From Persicobacter psychrovividus (lineage in GTDB: Bacteria > Bacteroidota > Bacteroidia > Cytophagales > Cyclobacteriaceae), in assembly GCF_036492425.1 (NCBI RefSeq), contig NZ_AP025301.1:1-64000 (forward strand): DNA of 64,000 nucleotides, written 5' to 3'. Every line of letters begins with the position of its first letter. Positions within the stretch are counted from its first letter, which is position 1. The notes under the pieces are model-generated. The model was not told where the DNA came from and searched no databases. It was given only the letters and a program-made list of their open reading frames with translations. Positions 1 to 9,650 of the stretch are shown piece by piece. The translations under genes and the position numbers were made by a program.

Positions 1-2359
1 TTGCCTGCATCATTTCAGCCACTCCTTGATTCGCTCCTGAACCATAAATATGAATAGTAGTCGAAACATTAATAGTATTTCCCTTGACAGATACTTGTGC
101 ATCACGGCCATCTGGATCTGAATATAAGATAGGGTTACTCAATGTATATACATAACCTGAAGTAGTTACATACTTCTCCGCCATCGGATCCACACTCAAC
201 CACACACTCCCTCTCGGATCATAATACCTCGCACCATAATAATACAGCCCTGTCTCATCATCCAGTTCCTTTCCATTGAACAAGAATGGCGTTCTATGGG
301 TATTTGAATGCTCTTCTACAAAAGTTTCTCCATAGGCAAAATACTCCAAATGTTGGTAAACCTCCCCGCTCGCATCGGTGATGAAGGAAGAAGAGCCCAG
401 ATGGTCTGGGTGGTAGTAATATGCAAATTTTTCGGTAGAACCGCCACCATTTCCTCCGCCGTTGCCACCGCCTGGCTTAATCTGCCCTGGAGGAATCTTC
501 CCTGAATTCCCTGGGGTGAGGAAAGATCCGTCTTTGCCGAGGAACTTCAGGTTTTTCACGAAGCCATCGAAAACCAAATCTCTCTTTTGGCTGTAGTTGA
601 CCTTGCCGTTGCCTGCGGTTTTCTTTTGGTCGGCATCGAGCTTGCTGTTGCCGATCTTGGAGACGATGCGCTGCCCTTCGATGTAAAAGTGTTTGGTGTA
701 GCCTCCGCTGGTAAGCACCAAATAAGAGTTCACATAGATGGTGTTGTTGCCGATGCTTCCCTTACCTCCTTTTCGCTTTCCGTTGATGTCAATGCTCTGC
801 CCGATGGTTTTACCTTTGAGCACTCGGGTGCCACTGGCATCATAGATGTAATTAAATGTGTTACCATTATCGGCGATAGCACGAATGCGATTTTCTTCAT
901 CCCAGGCGAGGTTTCGGCGCTGACCGCTCAGGTCGTCTGTCCAACCACTGAGGTTACCGTTCGGATCGTAGGCATAGGTTTTTCGACCGATATGAATAGG
1001 TGCATGCGGTTGCTCCTGCCCATAGGTATAATCCTGCGTATAGGTGGTCTTCTTGCGTGGACTCCAGTCGCTGTCGTCATCCCCTTTCCGCTGATGCTCC
1101 TGCGATTTATGCGTGATCGCTCCCGCCTTATTGTAGGCCATCTCCAGCTGATAGCGGTGCTCATGGTTACTGCTAAAATGCTGACCTTCGGCATGGGTGA
1201 GGCGGTAAAGTTCATCATATTGATAATTATAAATACTACCCCCACCCATCAGGTTGCTTTCGGGCTTTTCCGCACGGTTTTCTAGGCTCAAAATATTGTT
1301 CACCGCATCATAGCCGTAATGATTGTCCATCATCGCTCGGCCCTTGGCGGTATAAGCCTGCATATTCGACAGTCGGCGACGTTTGGGCTCATAGCTGTAA
1401 TTGGTCACCGTCCCATTGCCGTATTTCAGGAAGGTCCGTTGCTCAAATTTATCATAGCCCAACTGATCGACATAGGCGTATCGGTTGCCGTCTTTCTCAC
1501 CATACATTTGCTTGAGCAAGCCCCCCGTATTGTACTCATAAGTCACCTTTTCACCATCAGGATAAATCATCTCCGTCAGGCGGTTCCAGGTGTCGTAGGT
1601 GGTTTCGGTGGTGTAAGTCAGGGGCTCAAAATCAGGCATGATGATGGTGCGCACCGTTTTGGTGACTTCACCCAGTTTGCCATAGGTGAACTCTTGTGCA
1701 CCCGAAGCATCCGACTGCCAATGGATACGCCCCACACGGTTGTGTTGCGCATTGGCGGCCCCATATTCAAAGTGGGTATTGTTCTCTGGGTTGATCGGGT
1801 ACTCAATATCGGTCAGGCGCTCGTGGTCATATTTATAGAGAATACCCACGCCCTGCTCCGCCAGATTGGCGGTGATCAGTTCAGTCATATTGCCCGCCGC
1901 ATCATAATGGTACTGGGTCCGCCCAGCATCAGGATGATGGCGCTCAATCCGTCGGCCAATCAGGTCATACACACTGCTGGTCATGGCACCGATCGGATTG
2001 ATGCTGGCAATCTGCTCACCGATGGCATTGTAGCGGAAGCTGGTCCAGGTATCCATGGCATTCTGCATGGCCGTAACCCGTCCTCGCACATCGGTAAACT
2101 GCGCACTGCTGACCCCATTGGCGTCGGTGACGGTCGTTTTGAACTGTCGCAAGCCCTCTCGGTCCTTGCCGAAACCATAAGTGGTGGTGGTTTTGCTGTC
2201 ATCGGGCAAAGTAACGCTCAGGCTACGGTTCATCACATCATAGGTGGTCACGGTCGGTTGCTCACTGTCGATGGTGGTGACGAACTCCCCTGCCTTGCCC
2301 AGCTTTTGGGTGGTCGGGTAGATCAAGTGAGGCATCCAAAGCCACAGGAAAGTCAGCAT
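1..2359 (-). pseudogene. Rhs/YD-repeat polymorphic toxin, 5'-truncated and running off the left edge
   Basis: Translated on the minus strand the frame is open from about 2458 to base 1. It reads as YD repeats (for example TTYDTWNRLTEM and YAYDPNGNLSGW), a DHLGS motif and the Rhs core motif GLYYYGARYYDPRG near 207-250, followed by NPILYSDPDGRD near 100-145. After that core, Rhs proteins carry a variable C-terminal toxin; here only about 35 residues of it are inside the window, so its activity cannot be told. Family knowledge: Rhs proteins form a shell that encloses and delivers a toxin in interbacterial competition. Recognisable Rhs sequence (from LIYPTTQKLGKAGEF onward) begins near 2330, only about 60 bp from the Tn3 inverted repeat, and no signal peptide or N-terminal shell is present, so the gene is 5'-truncated. 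Start ATG at 2359 is only a formal choice. Confidence 0.85.
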
Positions 2360-2388
2360 CGAATACCTGATCCTCACCCATATTCGGG

Positions 2389-2422
2389 TATGTTCCACAT
2401 AACTGCAAATCCGGCACGAAAC
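2389..2422 (+). repeat. Left terminal inverted repeat of the Tn3-family element
   Basis: 34 bp starting TATGTTCCACATAACTGC and ending GGCACGAAAC, identical to the reverse complement of 6388-6421. It ends just upstream of the truncated Rhs frame. Confidence 0.85.
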
Positions 2423-2613
2423 CCTCTGGCGGCCTCTCAGGGCGGTTTTATGCAAAAATCAGTACAAAAAACACCCATCTAACATCCATTTATAATTAAT
2501 CCAAGACACAAACACCATCCTTTCTCAATATAGACAGCCATCAAATACTTATTTTCGATCTACCATAAACACCCATCACTAATAATAATACAATTAATTT
2601 TAGAGTCAAACGA

Positions 2614-3243
2614 TCAGTATTTCGGTTTGATTTGTGCCATGAGTTGTCGGGTTTTGATGTATCGGGCGATGCCTGTGGGGTTGGTGTAGCCAAGGATGCG
2701 GGCGATTTTTCGGATGGATACGCCGAGGGTGAGGAGCTCTTTGATTTGGTCGAGGTCTTTATCAAACTTACTTTTTTGGAGGGTGCCCTTGGGTTTGCCC
2801 AGCCGGATACCTTGTTGCTTTTTGATCGCCAGGGCTTCTTTGGTGCGGATGCTGATCAGGTCTCGTTCGAGTTCTGCGAGCAGTGAAAATAGGGTAACCG
2901 TAATTTTGGAATTCATATCATGTTGGCGCAGGTCGAGACCTTGTTTGATGGCGATGAGTCGGATGCCTTTTTCGAGCAGGCTGTTGATCAATTGGATCAC
3001 TTCGGAGGTGCTCCGGCCGAGCCGAGATATTTCGGTTACGATGAGTGTGTCCAATGGCTCCAATTTTTGGATCAGCTCATCGATGCGTCTTTGGACGGTG
3101 GTCTTTCGGGAGGAAATTTGGATGCTCAAAAATTCATCAATGTTTAGCTTTTGCTGGTTGGCATATTCGAGCAATTGTAGCTTTTGGTTGTCCACCTCTT
3201 GTTGTTGGGTGGATGTGCGGATGTAGGCGATGGTTCGGTTCAT
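2614..3243 (-). CDS. tnpR: Serine resolvase of the Tn3-family element
   Basis: Small serine recombinase that would resolve transposition cointegrates at res. The N-terminus reads MNRTIAYIRTSTQQQEVDNQ, with the catalytic serine within TST. Further resolvase landmarks are EISRLGRST near residue 75, the SLLAELERDLISIRT segment that precedes helix E, GKPKGT, and a C-terminal helix-turn-helix around LTLGVSIRKIARILGY. Length (about 209 residues) is normal. An upstream in-frame ATG at 3261 would add MLTAQK; I prefer 3243 because family members start at the IAYIRTS strand. It is divergent from the transposase across 180 bp and appears intact. Confidence 0.85.
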   Translation of the reverse strand: MNRTIAYIRTSTQQQEVDNQKLQLLEYANQQKLNIDEFLSIQISSRKTTVQRRIDELIQKLEPLDTLIVTEISRLGRSTSEVIQLINSLLEKGIRLIAIKQGLDLRQHDMNSKITVTLFSLLAELERDLISIRTKEALAIKKQQGIRLGKPKGTLQKSKFDKDLDQIKELLTLGVSIRKIARILGYTNPTGIARYIKTRQLMAQIKPKY

Positions 3244-3420
3244 TTTTTGGGCTGTAAGCATTTAAGGTATTATGACCTAATAATTTAGACATATTAATGC
3301 TTTTTATGAAGTGTTTTTATGATTCATAATGATGCGTTTTAATGTTCATTAATTGTGTACAGTACCGCAGGTAAATCAGGGTGAAAGCCTTACTTTTCGG
3401 CTTTGATTTCTGATTTTGCT
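3244..3420. promoter_or_regulatory. Divergent tnpR/tnpA intergenic region, probable res site
   Basis: In Tn3 elements with this layout the res recombination site and both promoters lie between the two genes. This stretch is AT-rich with imperfect dyads (for example around 3268-3286). I could not delimit res subsites by eye. Confidence 0.4.
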
Positions 3421-6358
3421 ATGGCTATTGCACAACGTACTGTTTATCCTGTTTTTGATGTCAATTACAGTGAAGAGGACCTTCGGTCTGTTTTATTTTT
3501 GAATGATACTGAACGCAGGTATGCGGAAGATTTTTCTCGTGACGCCAACACGCAGGCGGTGTTTCTGCTATTGCTGAAAGCCTACCTTCATTTGGGCTAC
3601 TTTCCGAAAGTGGAACAGGTGCCCGATAGTTGGAAATTTTATCTGGAAACTTCGATGGAGCGGTCAGTTCATTGGGAAATCAGTGATCGGCTGTTGCGTA
3701 AAATCCAAGCGGGAATTCGTCAGTTTCTGAAGGTGAAGCCCTATGCGGAAGGTGGGCAGGAATGTGTTCGTGAGCTGGTCAAAGAGCTGGCGATGAGCAT
3801 GGCTGATCCGGCAGATTTGATCAATGCGAGTGTGGAACAACTTCAGCGTCATGGCTTTGTCTTGCCCTCTTTTGAAACGCTTCACCGCCTGGTGTATGAG
3901 GTGCGAAAACAGGTGCATCTGCAATTGTTTGAGATGGTGGAAAACCGGCTTTCTGAGCAACAACGGAAGGATTTGGATGCATTGCTGATGGTCCAAAAGG
4001 GCGAATTGTCAAGTCCATTTACTCGCCTAAAGGACTTCCCTGCGGTGGCCAAACTTTCGGAGATTAAAGCATGGATGGCTCGCTGGTATTGGCTTGAAAG
4101 TCTGTTGGAGCAAGATCCGTTATTGGAGGGAATTCGCTATACCAAAATTGAGAATTTCGGGGCGCAGGCTTATGCCTATGAGTTGTCCAATATGCGAGGG
4201 ATTTCAGATGATGGCAAGCGACATACTTTATTGCTGAGCTTGTTGTATGTGATCAAACGCAAGACCAAAGACGAGCTGGTCGATATGCTGATTCGGCGCA
4301 TGCGAACGATACATTTTCGGGGCAGACAAAAGTTGGAGACGCTCAAAGAACAACAGCGCAGTTTGCAGGAGTTGATGCTTCAGACTTTTGCTAAAATTGT
4401 TGAGGATGCTAAGCAGGAAAAGGACCCTAAGCCCTTGGGGCAAAAGGTGAAAAACAGGCTTGCTATGCGTGGTGGGCTGGATTATTTCGATGAATGCATG
4501 CAATTGCTTACGCAGACGCATGGTCAAAATTACTATCCCTTGCTTTGGGCAATGCACCAGCCTTACCGCAAGGTTTTACTGGATTTGGTCGAGGTGCTCA
4601 ACCTGAGTTCAGCCACTTCCGACAACGTTCTGATAGAGTGTATTGAACGTTATATGCCACTTCGTCATCAGCGTCGTCAGTATATTGATGATCAGTTTTT
4701 TCGGCTTGATTTTCTTTCACAAAAGTGGAGAAACGCCATCGAAGTGCAGCAGGACGGTCAGCTGGTTTATGATCGGAAAATGTTGGAACTTGCCCTGCTG
4801 ACCCAGCTATCGGAGGCCCTTCAGACCACTGATATTTTTGTGCCCGCATCCATGCGTTATGGCGATTACCGCCAGCAGATGATTGGCCAGGAAGAGGTTG
4901 AAGAATTGGTGCCTGATTTTTGTAAGGAAATTGAGCTTCCCGAAACGGCAGAGGACTTTGTATCGACCCAAAAAGAAGCCTTACGTATGGCCATTGAAAC
5001 GCTTGATGATGCCGTCAAGGGGCATGAATCGGTTTGGATTGATGAGCAGGGAAAGATCCGTTTGCGTCGAAAAAAACGACCCAAGCCCGATCAACAGGTC
5101 ATTGAGTTTCAGCGAAAAGTTCGTGCCCGCCTTCAGCCGGTAAGCCTGCTCGACTTGCTTCATCAAGGTAATCAGTGGACAGATTACACCCAATATTTTC
5201 AGCCTGTTTCGGGCAATGAAGCGAAATCTTCACAAAATAAGCTCCATCAAATCTACACCCTTTTTGCCTTTGGCAGTAACCTTGGTGCCTATCAAACGGC
5301 CAAACACACCACTCAGCCAATCAGCAGAAGGGTGATGGACAAGATGAATTATCAACAGATCGATGCGGATAAATTACAGCAGGGTATCGGGCAGGTCATT
5401 GATCATTTTCAGGCTTTCAAACTGCCCGCCTATTGGGGGCAGGCCGATACTGCTGTGGCCGACGGAACACATATTCCGCTGTCGGAAAACAATCTGATGG
5501 GCGAACGGCACATTCGATACGGGGGCTATGGCGGCATTGCCTATCACCATATTTCGGATACCTATGTGGCCATGTTCAGTAAATTTATTGCCTGTGGAAC
5601 CTGGGAAGCCGTCCATATTTTGGATGGATTAATGAACCACCAGTCCAAACTCAATCCCACCAAAGTGCATGCCGACACCCAGGGACAAAATGAACCCGCC
5701 TTCGGACTGGCTTACCTATTGGGTATTGAGCTGATGCCAAGAATCCGAAACCTGAAGGACTTGACATTATATAAGGTAGCGGAAGAAGATCAGTACAAAA
5801 CCGTCAATGAAGTATTCACCAAAAGCATCGACTGGCAACTGATTCAAACCCACTGGAAAGATCTCATGCAGGTCGCCATCTCGATCAGTAAAGGGAAAAT
5901 TGCCCTCGGCCATCCTCCAAAAGCTTGGCATCCATGGCCGAAAAACCAAACTCTATAAAGCCTTCAGAGAATTGGGAAGAGTCCGAAGAACCATCTTTTT
6001 GTGTGAGTATATCCAAAACACCCAAGTGCAACAGGCCATCCAACAAGCCACCACAAAAATAGAATCCTACAACAGCTTCTGCGACTGGATCACCTTCGGA
6101 GGAGAGCGAATCATGACCGGTGACCCGATCGAACAAGAAAAACGTGTCCGCTATACCACCCTAATCGCTAACAATATCATGCTCCATAATGTCCAGCAAC
6201 TCACCCAAATCATCAAAGACCTTCGATCTGATAATAATACCATTACTGAACCGATGCTCCAATCCCTCAGTCCCTATATGACCGACCACATCCGAAGGTA
6301 TGGTGATTTTGTACTCAATATAGATAATGTGCCGGAGCCATTGGTTTATGAAATGTGA
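3421..6358 (+). pseudogene. tnpA: Tn3-family transposase, frameshifted near 5905
   Basis: DDE transposase that would form the cointegrate. Residues through 5958 are in one frame and the conserved C-terminal part (PSAILQKLGIHGRKTKLYKA, then FRELGRVRRT and WITFGGERIM) continues in the next frame to 6358. The break falls near 5900-5910, where KIA should be followed by PSAILQKLG; two missing C residues in the cccc-like run would explain it. Together the two frames give about 980 residues, the usual Tn3 TnpA length. Catalytic-region landmarks include VADGTHIPLSENN (first Asp) and HADTQGQNEPAF (second Asp); the third acidic residue would lie in the GGERIM region after the break. An upstream TTG at 3403 is possible; ATG 3421 (MAIAQRTVYPVFD) is the natural start. 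It may be a true mutation or a homopolymer sequencing error. Confidence 0.85.
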
Positions 6359-6387
6359 TTTTTAGGAGGAAATTTGGTGGTTTTGGC

Positions 6388-6421
6388 GTTTCGTGCCGGA
6401 TTTGCAGTTATGTGGAACATA
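6388..6421 (-). repeat. Right terminal inverted repeat of the Tn3-family element
   Basis: Exact reverse complement of 2389-2422. A 22-bp near-copy of its outer end recurs at 13604-13625. Confidence 0.85.
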
Positions 6422-6682
6422 GGCGTAGAAGGGAAAGTATTCTGCTTCACAGGGAAGTTTACTTATGTAAAAAGTGATTGTGAGATGTTCGTCCTTCAGC
6501 ATGGTGGCGATGTAAAATCTGGATTTAATCAGGCTGTTACACACCTGGTAGTAGGGGATTATGATTCCAATGCTTTTGGAAGAGCAATATCTTCGAAGGA
6601 AGAGAAAGCACGTAAATTCAACGAAAAAGGTGGAAATGTTGAGATCATCAACGAAAAGGACATTGAGCAAATGATCGGGTAA
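6410..6682 (+). CDS. Stand-alone BRCT-domain protein, 5' end replaced by transposon sequence
   Basis: The body of the product (GKVFCFTGKF, then LQHGGDVKSGFNQAVTHLVV, GDYDSNAFGR, KARKFNEKGGNVEIINEKDI) is a full BRCT fold of the type at the end of NAD-dependent DNA ligase and in DNA polymerase III epsilon-like proteins, which bind DNA ends or partner proteins. The first residues, MWNIGV, come from the Tn3 inverted repeat: ATG 6410 lies inside the repeat, and an alternative TTG at 6374 lies inside the transposon. The native N-terminus has therefore been lost, and the BRCT may once have been the C-terminus of a larger exonuclease or ligase-like protein. Followed directly by an intrinsic terminator at 6728. 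Confidence 0.7.
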   Translation: MWNIGVEGKVFCFTGKFTYVKSDCEMFVLQHGGDVKSGFNQAVTHLVVGDYDSNAFGRAISSKEEKARKFNEKGGNVEIINEKDIEQMIG

Positions 6683-6727
6683 ATCCTCTAAAGTTTAAGA
6701 CTATAATCCACGCAGTTATGGTAAATC

Positions 6728-6756
6728 ATAGGAGGCACACGCCTCCTATATTTTTT
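6728..6756 (+). terminator. Intrinsic terminator after the BRCT gene
   Basis: Perfect 9-bp stem ATAGGAGGC / GCCTCCTAT with an ACAC loop, followed by a run of T. Confidence 0.85.
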
Positions 6757-6789
6757 CATTATATTTGACCACCAAAAAGAGGCTGACAC

Positions 6790-7443
6790 TTAAGAAATAG
6801 TAGCATTAGACTCCAATTTTCGTTTTTCATCTTGAACTAAATTTTCATAATCTTGAAAAATATCTTTTTGTAAACGCTCACAACGTTTCAGTTTATCCTC
6901 ACAAAAACATTCAGAATCATCTTCTATGCAATGGCTACATGAAGAAATTTGGTCTTTATATTTATCTATAACTTTGGTTATATTGTCATTTAGTACATCA
7001 ATTCCATCGGGAATGGCCGTACTATCCTCAGATAACCAATTTTTCATTAGTTCTGTGGTAGAACTATTATCTTCTGAGTAATAGTCGCATTGATGTCGTG
7101 TTTTCAAAAAACCAGATTCGCCAAATGCCTTTCGTAATTTTTTTGAACCTACAGATCCTTTCCAAATATTTTTATGTTTATTCTCTCCTGACGGTTTTGT
7201 TTCCTTTTTTTTATCAAAATAGGAGACCATATGCAGAGTATAAAAAACATAGTATAAGCGAGCTAAGCCTTGACGATTGTTGGAGTTGTGAAATAAAACA
7301 ATGGAAGCATCTAAAAAAGATCTAGCCAACGTCAGAAAGTCGAACGTTATTTTGATATTATCTGCAGGCACAGAGGTCGCTGCTGAACAACCACCTAAGA
7401 AAAATAAAATAACAAAAAATAAGATATGTTTAATCCGTATCAC
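6790..7443 (-). CDS. Hypothetical lipoprotein with a HEPN-like middle segment
   Basis: 217 residues. The N-terminus MIRIKHILFFVILFFLGGCS is a lipoprotein signal with the lipidated Cys in GGC. The middle (RQGLARLYYVFYTLHMVSYF, then HKNIWKG and FLKTRHQCDYY) resembles the order of conserved elements in HEPN domains (an ARxYYA-type helix, a later H..W motif, and an LRxxADY-type helix). That resemblance is by eye only, and a catalytic RxxxxH motif is not clear. The C-terminal half is rich in Cys and acidic or basic residues (SSCSHCIEDDSECFCEDK). It lies upstream of and codirectional with nothing; a resolvase relic lies to its right. Function unknown; the AT-rich composition suggests transfer. Confidence 0.6.
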   Translation of the reverse strand: MIRIKHILFFVILFFLGGCSAATSVPADNIKITFDFLTLARSFLDASIVLFHNSNNRQGLARLYYVFYTLHMVSYFDKKKETKPSGENKHKNIWKGSVGSKKLRKAFGESGFLKTRHQCDYYSEDNSSTTELMKNWLSEDSTAIPDGIDVLNDNITKVIDKYKDQISSCSHCIEDDSECFCEDKLKRCERLQKDIFQDYENLVQDEKRKLESNATIS

Positions 7444-7641
7444 AACTTCATTTGATTTTAAGGGATAATGTTCAGATGATTAAGATATATCATTATCAAT
7501 GATATTGATGTTTATTATAAGTACAATCAAAGATAAGTATTAAAATGATATAAACATCTATCTCGAATGTTAAACAAACTTGCGTACCTCAAGGCAAGAG
7601 AAAATTCACATTCAAAAAAATGTAATCATGTTAGAATCCTA

Positions 7642-7974
7642 TCAGCCTTTTATTGCTTCTACCACCTTCTGCACCGTATTCGGCGAACATTTACACAACC
7701 GCTGGATCTCCCGATAGGAAAACCCCTTTTCCAGATACCTGACTATATCCTGGCGCTTCGCTAAAAACTTATCCTTGGATTCCTTACTGCCCACCTTACG
7801 TCCCGTGTGCAAACCTTTTTCTTTTCGTGCCCGAATCCCACTTTTTATTCGGTAGGACACCTGCTCACTTTCCAGACGGGCAAGGTCCGCCATTAGGGAA
7901 ATGAAGAGTTTTGAAAATACCACGTCCTTCGCATCACAAGTGTTGATGGTCAAACCGAGGTTGTGGATATATAC
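7642..7974 (-). pseudogene. Serine recombinase relic, C-terminal part only (copy A)
   Basis: Reads GVYIHNLGLTINTCDAK, LMADLARLESEQVSYRIKSG, then GRKVGSKESKDK and the HTH segment SYREIQRLCKCSPNTVQKVV. It is homologous to the complete copy at 18750-19373 from about its residue 100 onward. The catalytic N-terminal half is missing; homology stops near 7974 at sequence leading into the IS3 element. It is a remnant that cannot recombine DNA. Confidence 0.85.
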
Positions 7975-8208
7975 CCCTATTTGAATAGTTATATTTTAGT
8001 TTCTGACAAAACTAGTCAATGAAAGGGTGAAATGTTGGAAAATAGGAGATAACTGGTTCTCAAGTTTTATAATTTCCCCCAATCTTCAGACAGCCATCTC
8101 TGCTATTTAAATTATTTTCCCTTGAACTCAAAACATCTGAGCGAGTTATCAAGTGCTTCAGTGAATCTTGTCAAGGGTGCTCCTGTGTTGCGCCTGCGGC
8201 AGGAGCAT

Positions 8209-9084
8209 TTACCCGCCCTTGACTGATTCTAAGGAAGCGCTTACTTTTGCTTCTGATGTTGTTGAGTGCGGCTTGGATTGGTAAAGATCGCAGGGCCTTT
8301 TCTCATCGATTGAGCTATGCCTTCTTTCGTTATTGTAAAAGTTCATATATTCGATAAGTCCTATCTGCAGCTTTAATCCATCGCGATACTCATTCAAATA
8401 AATATCTTCATATTTGACCGTTCGCCAAAATCGTTCAATGTAAATATTGTCGGTTGCTCGACCTTTTCCATCCATGCTAATAGTTACTCCTTGGCCTAAG
8501 AGATAGCCCGTAAAGAGATCACTCGTAAATTGACTCCCTTGGTCTGTATTGACAATTTCAGGAGCGCCATGGTTGTTAATACATTCTTGAATTGTATTGC
8601 GGCACCACTCTGCTGACATGGTGTTTGAGAGTGACCAGCCTACAATATATCGAGAGTGGACATCAATCACAGCCATCAGATACATGAACCCTTTTGCAAT
8701 AGGAACATAGCTGATATCCGTCTCCCAAACTTGATTTGAATGGGTTATTTCAAGGTTTCTAAGTAAATAGGGGTATATTTTATTTTCAGGTGAAGGTTTT
8801 GAAGTGTGCGGACCAGGAAGAAGAGAACGAAGCCCCATGACTTTGTACAGACGTTCAATTCGCTTCTTATTGATCGGATAACCGCAATCATTAATCAAAA
8901 ACGAAGTCATAGAAGGTACCCCTCGAAAAGGATGCTCAAGGTATTCTTTGTCAATTACACGCATCAATTCAAGATTCAATTCACTTTCCCCTTTTGGCTT
9001 GTAATACCAGCCCGAACGAGAAATTTGGAGAAGCTCACATTGACGTCTAATGCTTAAATCAGCATGTTCCTCATCGACCATCAC
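8209..9084 (-). CDS. IS3-family transposase OrfB (DDE integrase domain)
   Basis: 291 residues with an HTH_21-type start (SIRRQCELLQISRSGWYYKP) and an rve integrase core. Catalytic residues are visible: Asp in WETDISYVPIAKG, Asp in IVNTDQGSQFTSD, Glu in YIERFWRTVKYEDIY. It ends with the usual YNNERRHSSIDEKRP motif. Catalyses IS excision and insertion, normally as an OrfAB fusion made by -1 frameshifting at 9120-9126. It looks intact. The standalone ATG at 9084 may give an OrfB-only product. Confidence 0.9.
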   Translation of the reverse strand: MMVDEEHADLSIRRQCELLQISRSGWYYKPKGESELNLELMRVIDKEYLEHPFRGVPSMTSFLINDCGYPINKKRIERLYKVMGLRSLLPGPHTSKPSPENKIYPYLLRNLEITHSNQVWETDISYVPIAKGFMYLMAVIDVHSRYIVGWSLSNTMSAEWCRNTIQECINNHGAPEIVNTDQGSQFTSDLFTGYLLGQGVTISMDGKGRATDNIYIERFWRTVKYEDIYLNEYRDGLKLQIGLIEYMNFYNNERRHSSIDEKRPCDLYQSKPHSTTSEAKVSASLESVKGG

Positions 9085-9104
9085 CTGTCTTTCGGTAACG
9101 CTCT

Positions 9105-9392
9105 TTACTTCGATGAGGCCTTTTTTAAAAAATCATTCTCAACTTGAAGTTGTCCTATTTTAGAGTATAATTTATTTAACGCTCCTTCATGATCAGATTC
9201 CTGCTTGATAGCCTTACTCCCTTTTTCAAAAACACTCGATGCATTCTCCAAAAAAAGTTGTTTCCATTGGCCAATCTGTGCAGGACTGATTTCATATTTC
9301 TGACAAAGTTCCGCTGTGCTTTGTTGTTCTTTGATCGCTTCAAGTGCTACCTTGGCTTTAAACTTGGGGCTAAATTTTCTTCTGCTTTTCAT
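9105..9392 (-). CDS. IS3-family OrfA (HTH_Tnp_1)
   Basis: 95 residues beginning MKSRRKFSPKFKAKVALEAI, the standard HTH_Tnp_1 opening, with a leucine-zipper-like C-terminus (LNKLYSKIGQLQVENDFLKK). It binds the IS ends. Its 3' end carries A_AAA_AAG at 9126-9120; a -1 slip there continues as KKGLIEVKSVTERQVMVDEE straight into OrfB, so the element can make OrfAB. Confidence 0.9.
   Translation of the reverse strand: MKSRRKFSPKFKAKVALEAIKEQQSTAELCQKYEISPAQIGQWKQLFLENASSVFEKGSKAIKQESDHEGALNKLYSKIGQLQVENDFLKKASSK
9120..9126 (-). other. Programmed -1 frameshift heptamer in the IS3 element
   Basis: Read on the minus strand the sequence is A AAA AAG at the end of orfA. The -1 frame is open through to orfB. 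This is the standard slippery site for IS3-family OrfAB synthesis. Confidence 0.7.
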
Positions 9393-9650
9393 TGATTTAC
9401 AAGTTAGTATATTATTTTAACTTGCTGTCTGAATTGTTGGGGTAATTATATTTTAGCCAGTTGTGTCGCACAGGCTTACCTACATTTCATGACTCAAAAC
9501 AGAGGACAGCTTCAGTTCTTAAATTAGGAAATGGAAGAGGGAGGCGGTGTAATTCATTGATAACAAACTACTTATCTGATTATTTTGGCATTTTATTTGT
9601 AATAAAAACCTTAATTACATGATTTTGAATTCTAATATAAAGCCATAATT

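Larger units (their letters stand above)
2389..6421. mobile_element. Tn3-family transposon, minimal (resolvase plus transposase)
   Basis: A 34-bp perfect inverted repeat (2389-2422 and 6388-6421) bounds a leftward serine resolvase and a rightward Tn3-type transposase, with a short spacer between them that would hold the res site. This is the classic minimal Tn3 organisation, with no passenger genes. Tn3 elements normally make a 5-bp target duplication; trying every offset at these ends gives no matching 5-mers (for example tcggg on the left, ggcgt on the right). The left flank is Rhs and the right flank a BRCT gene. I infer that the element's flanks were rearranged after insertion, probably by recombination between copies. 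The transposase is frameshifted, so the element is probably not autonomous. Confidence 0.85.
8068..9450 (-). mobile_element. IS3-family insertion sequence, apparently complete
   Basis: Contains orfA and orfB in IS3 order on the minus strand. Imperfect terminal repeats of about 26 bp: left end TATAATTTCCCCCAATC...CAGACAGC at 8068-8094 and the matching right end at 9425-9450. Likely 3-bp target repeat TTT at 8065-8067 and 9451-9453, weak because the site is T-rich. Length 1383 bp is typical. Confidence 0.8.

Noticed and set aside
587-2482. Long rightward open frames over the Rhs region
   Set aside because: They are antisense to a continuous Rhs/YD-repeat translation with conserved core motifs on the minus strand.
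5900-6358. Separate 152-residue gene after the transposase
   Set aside because: It starts with a TTG inside the transposase and encodes the missing conserved C-terminus, so it is the same gene after a frameshift.
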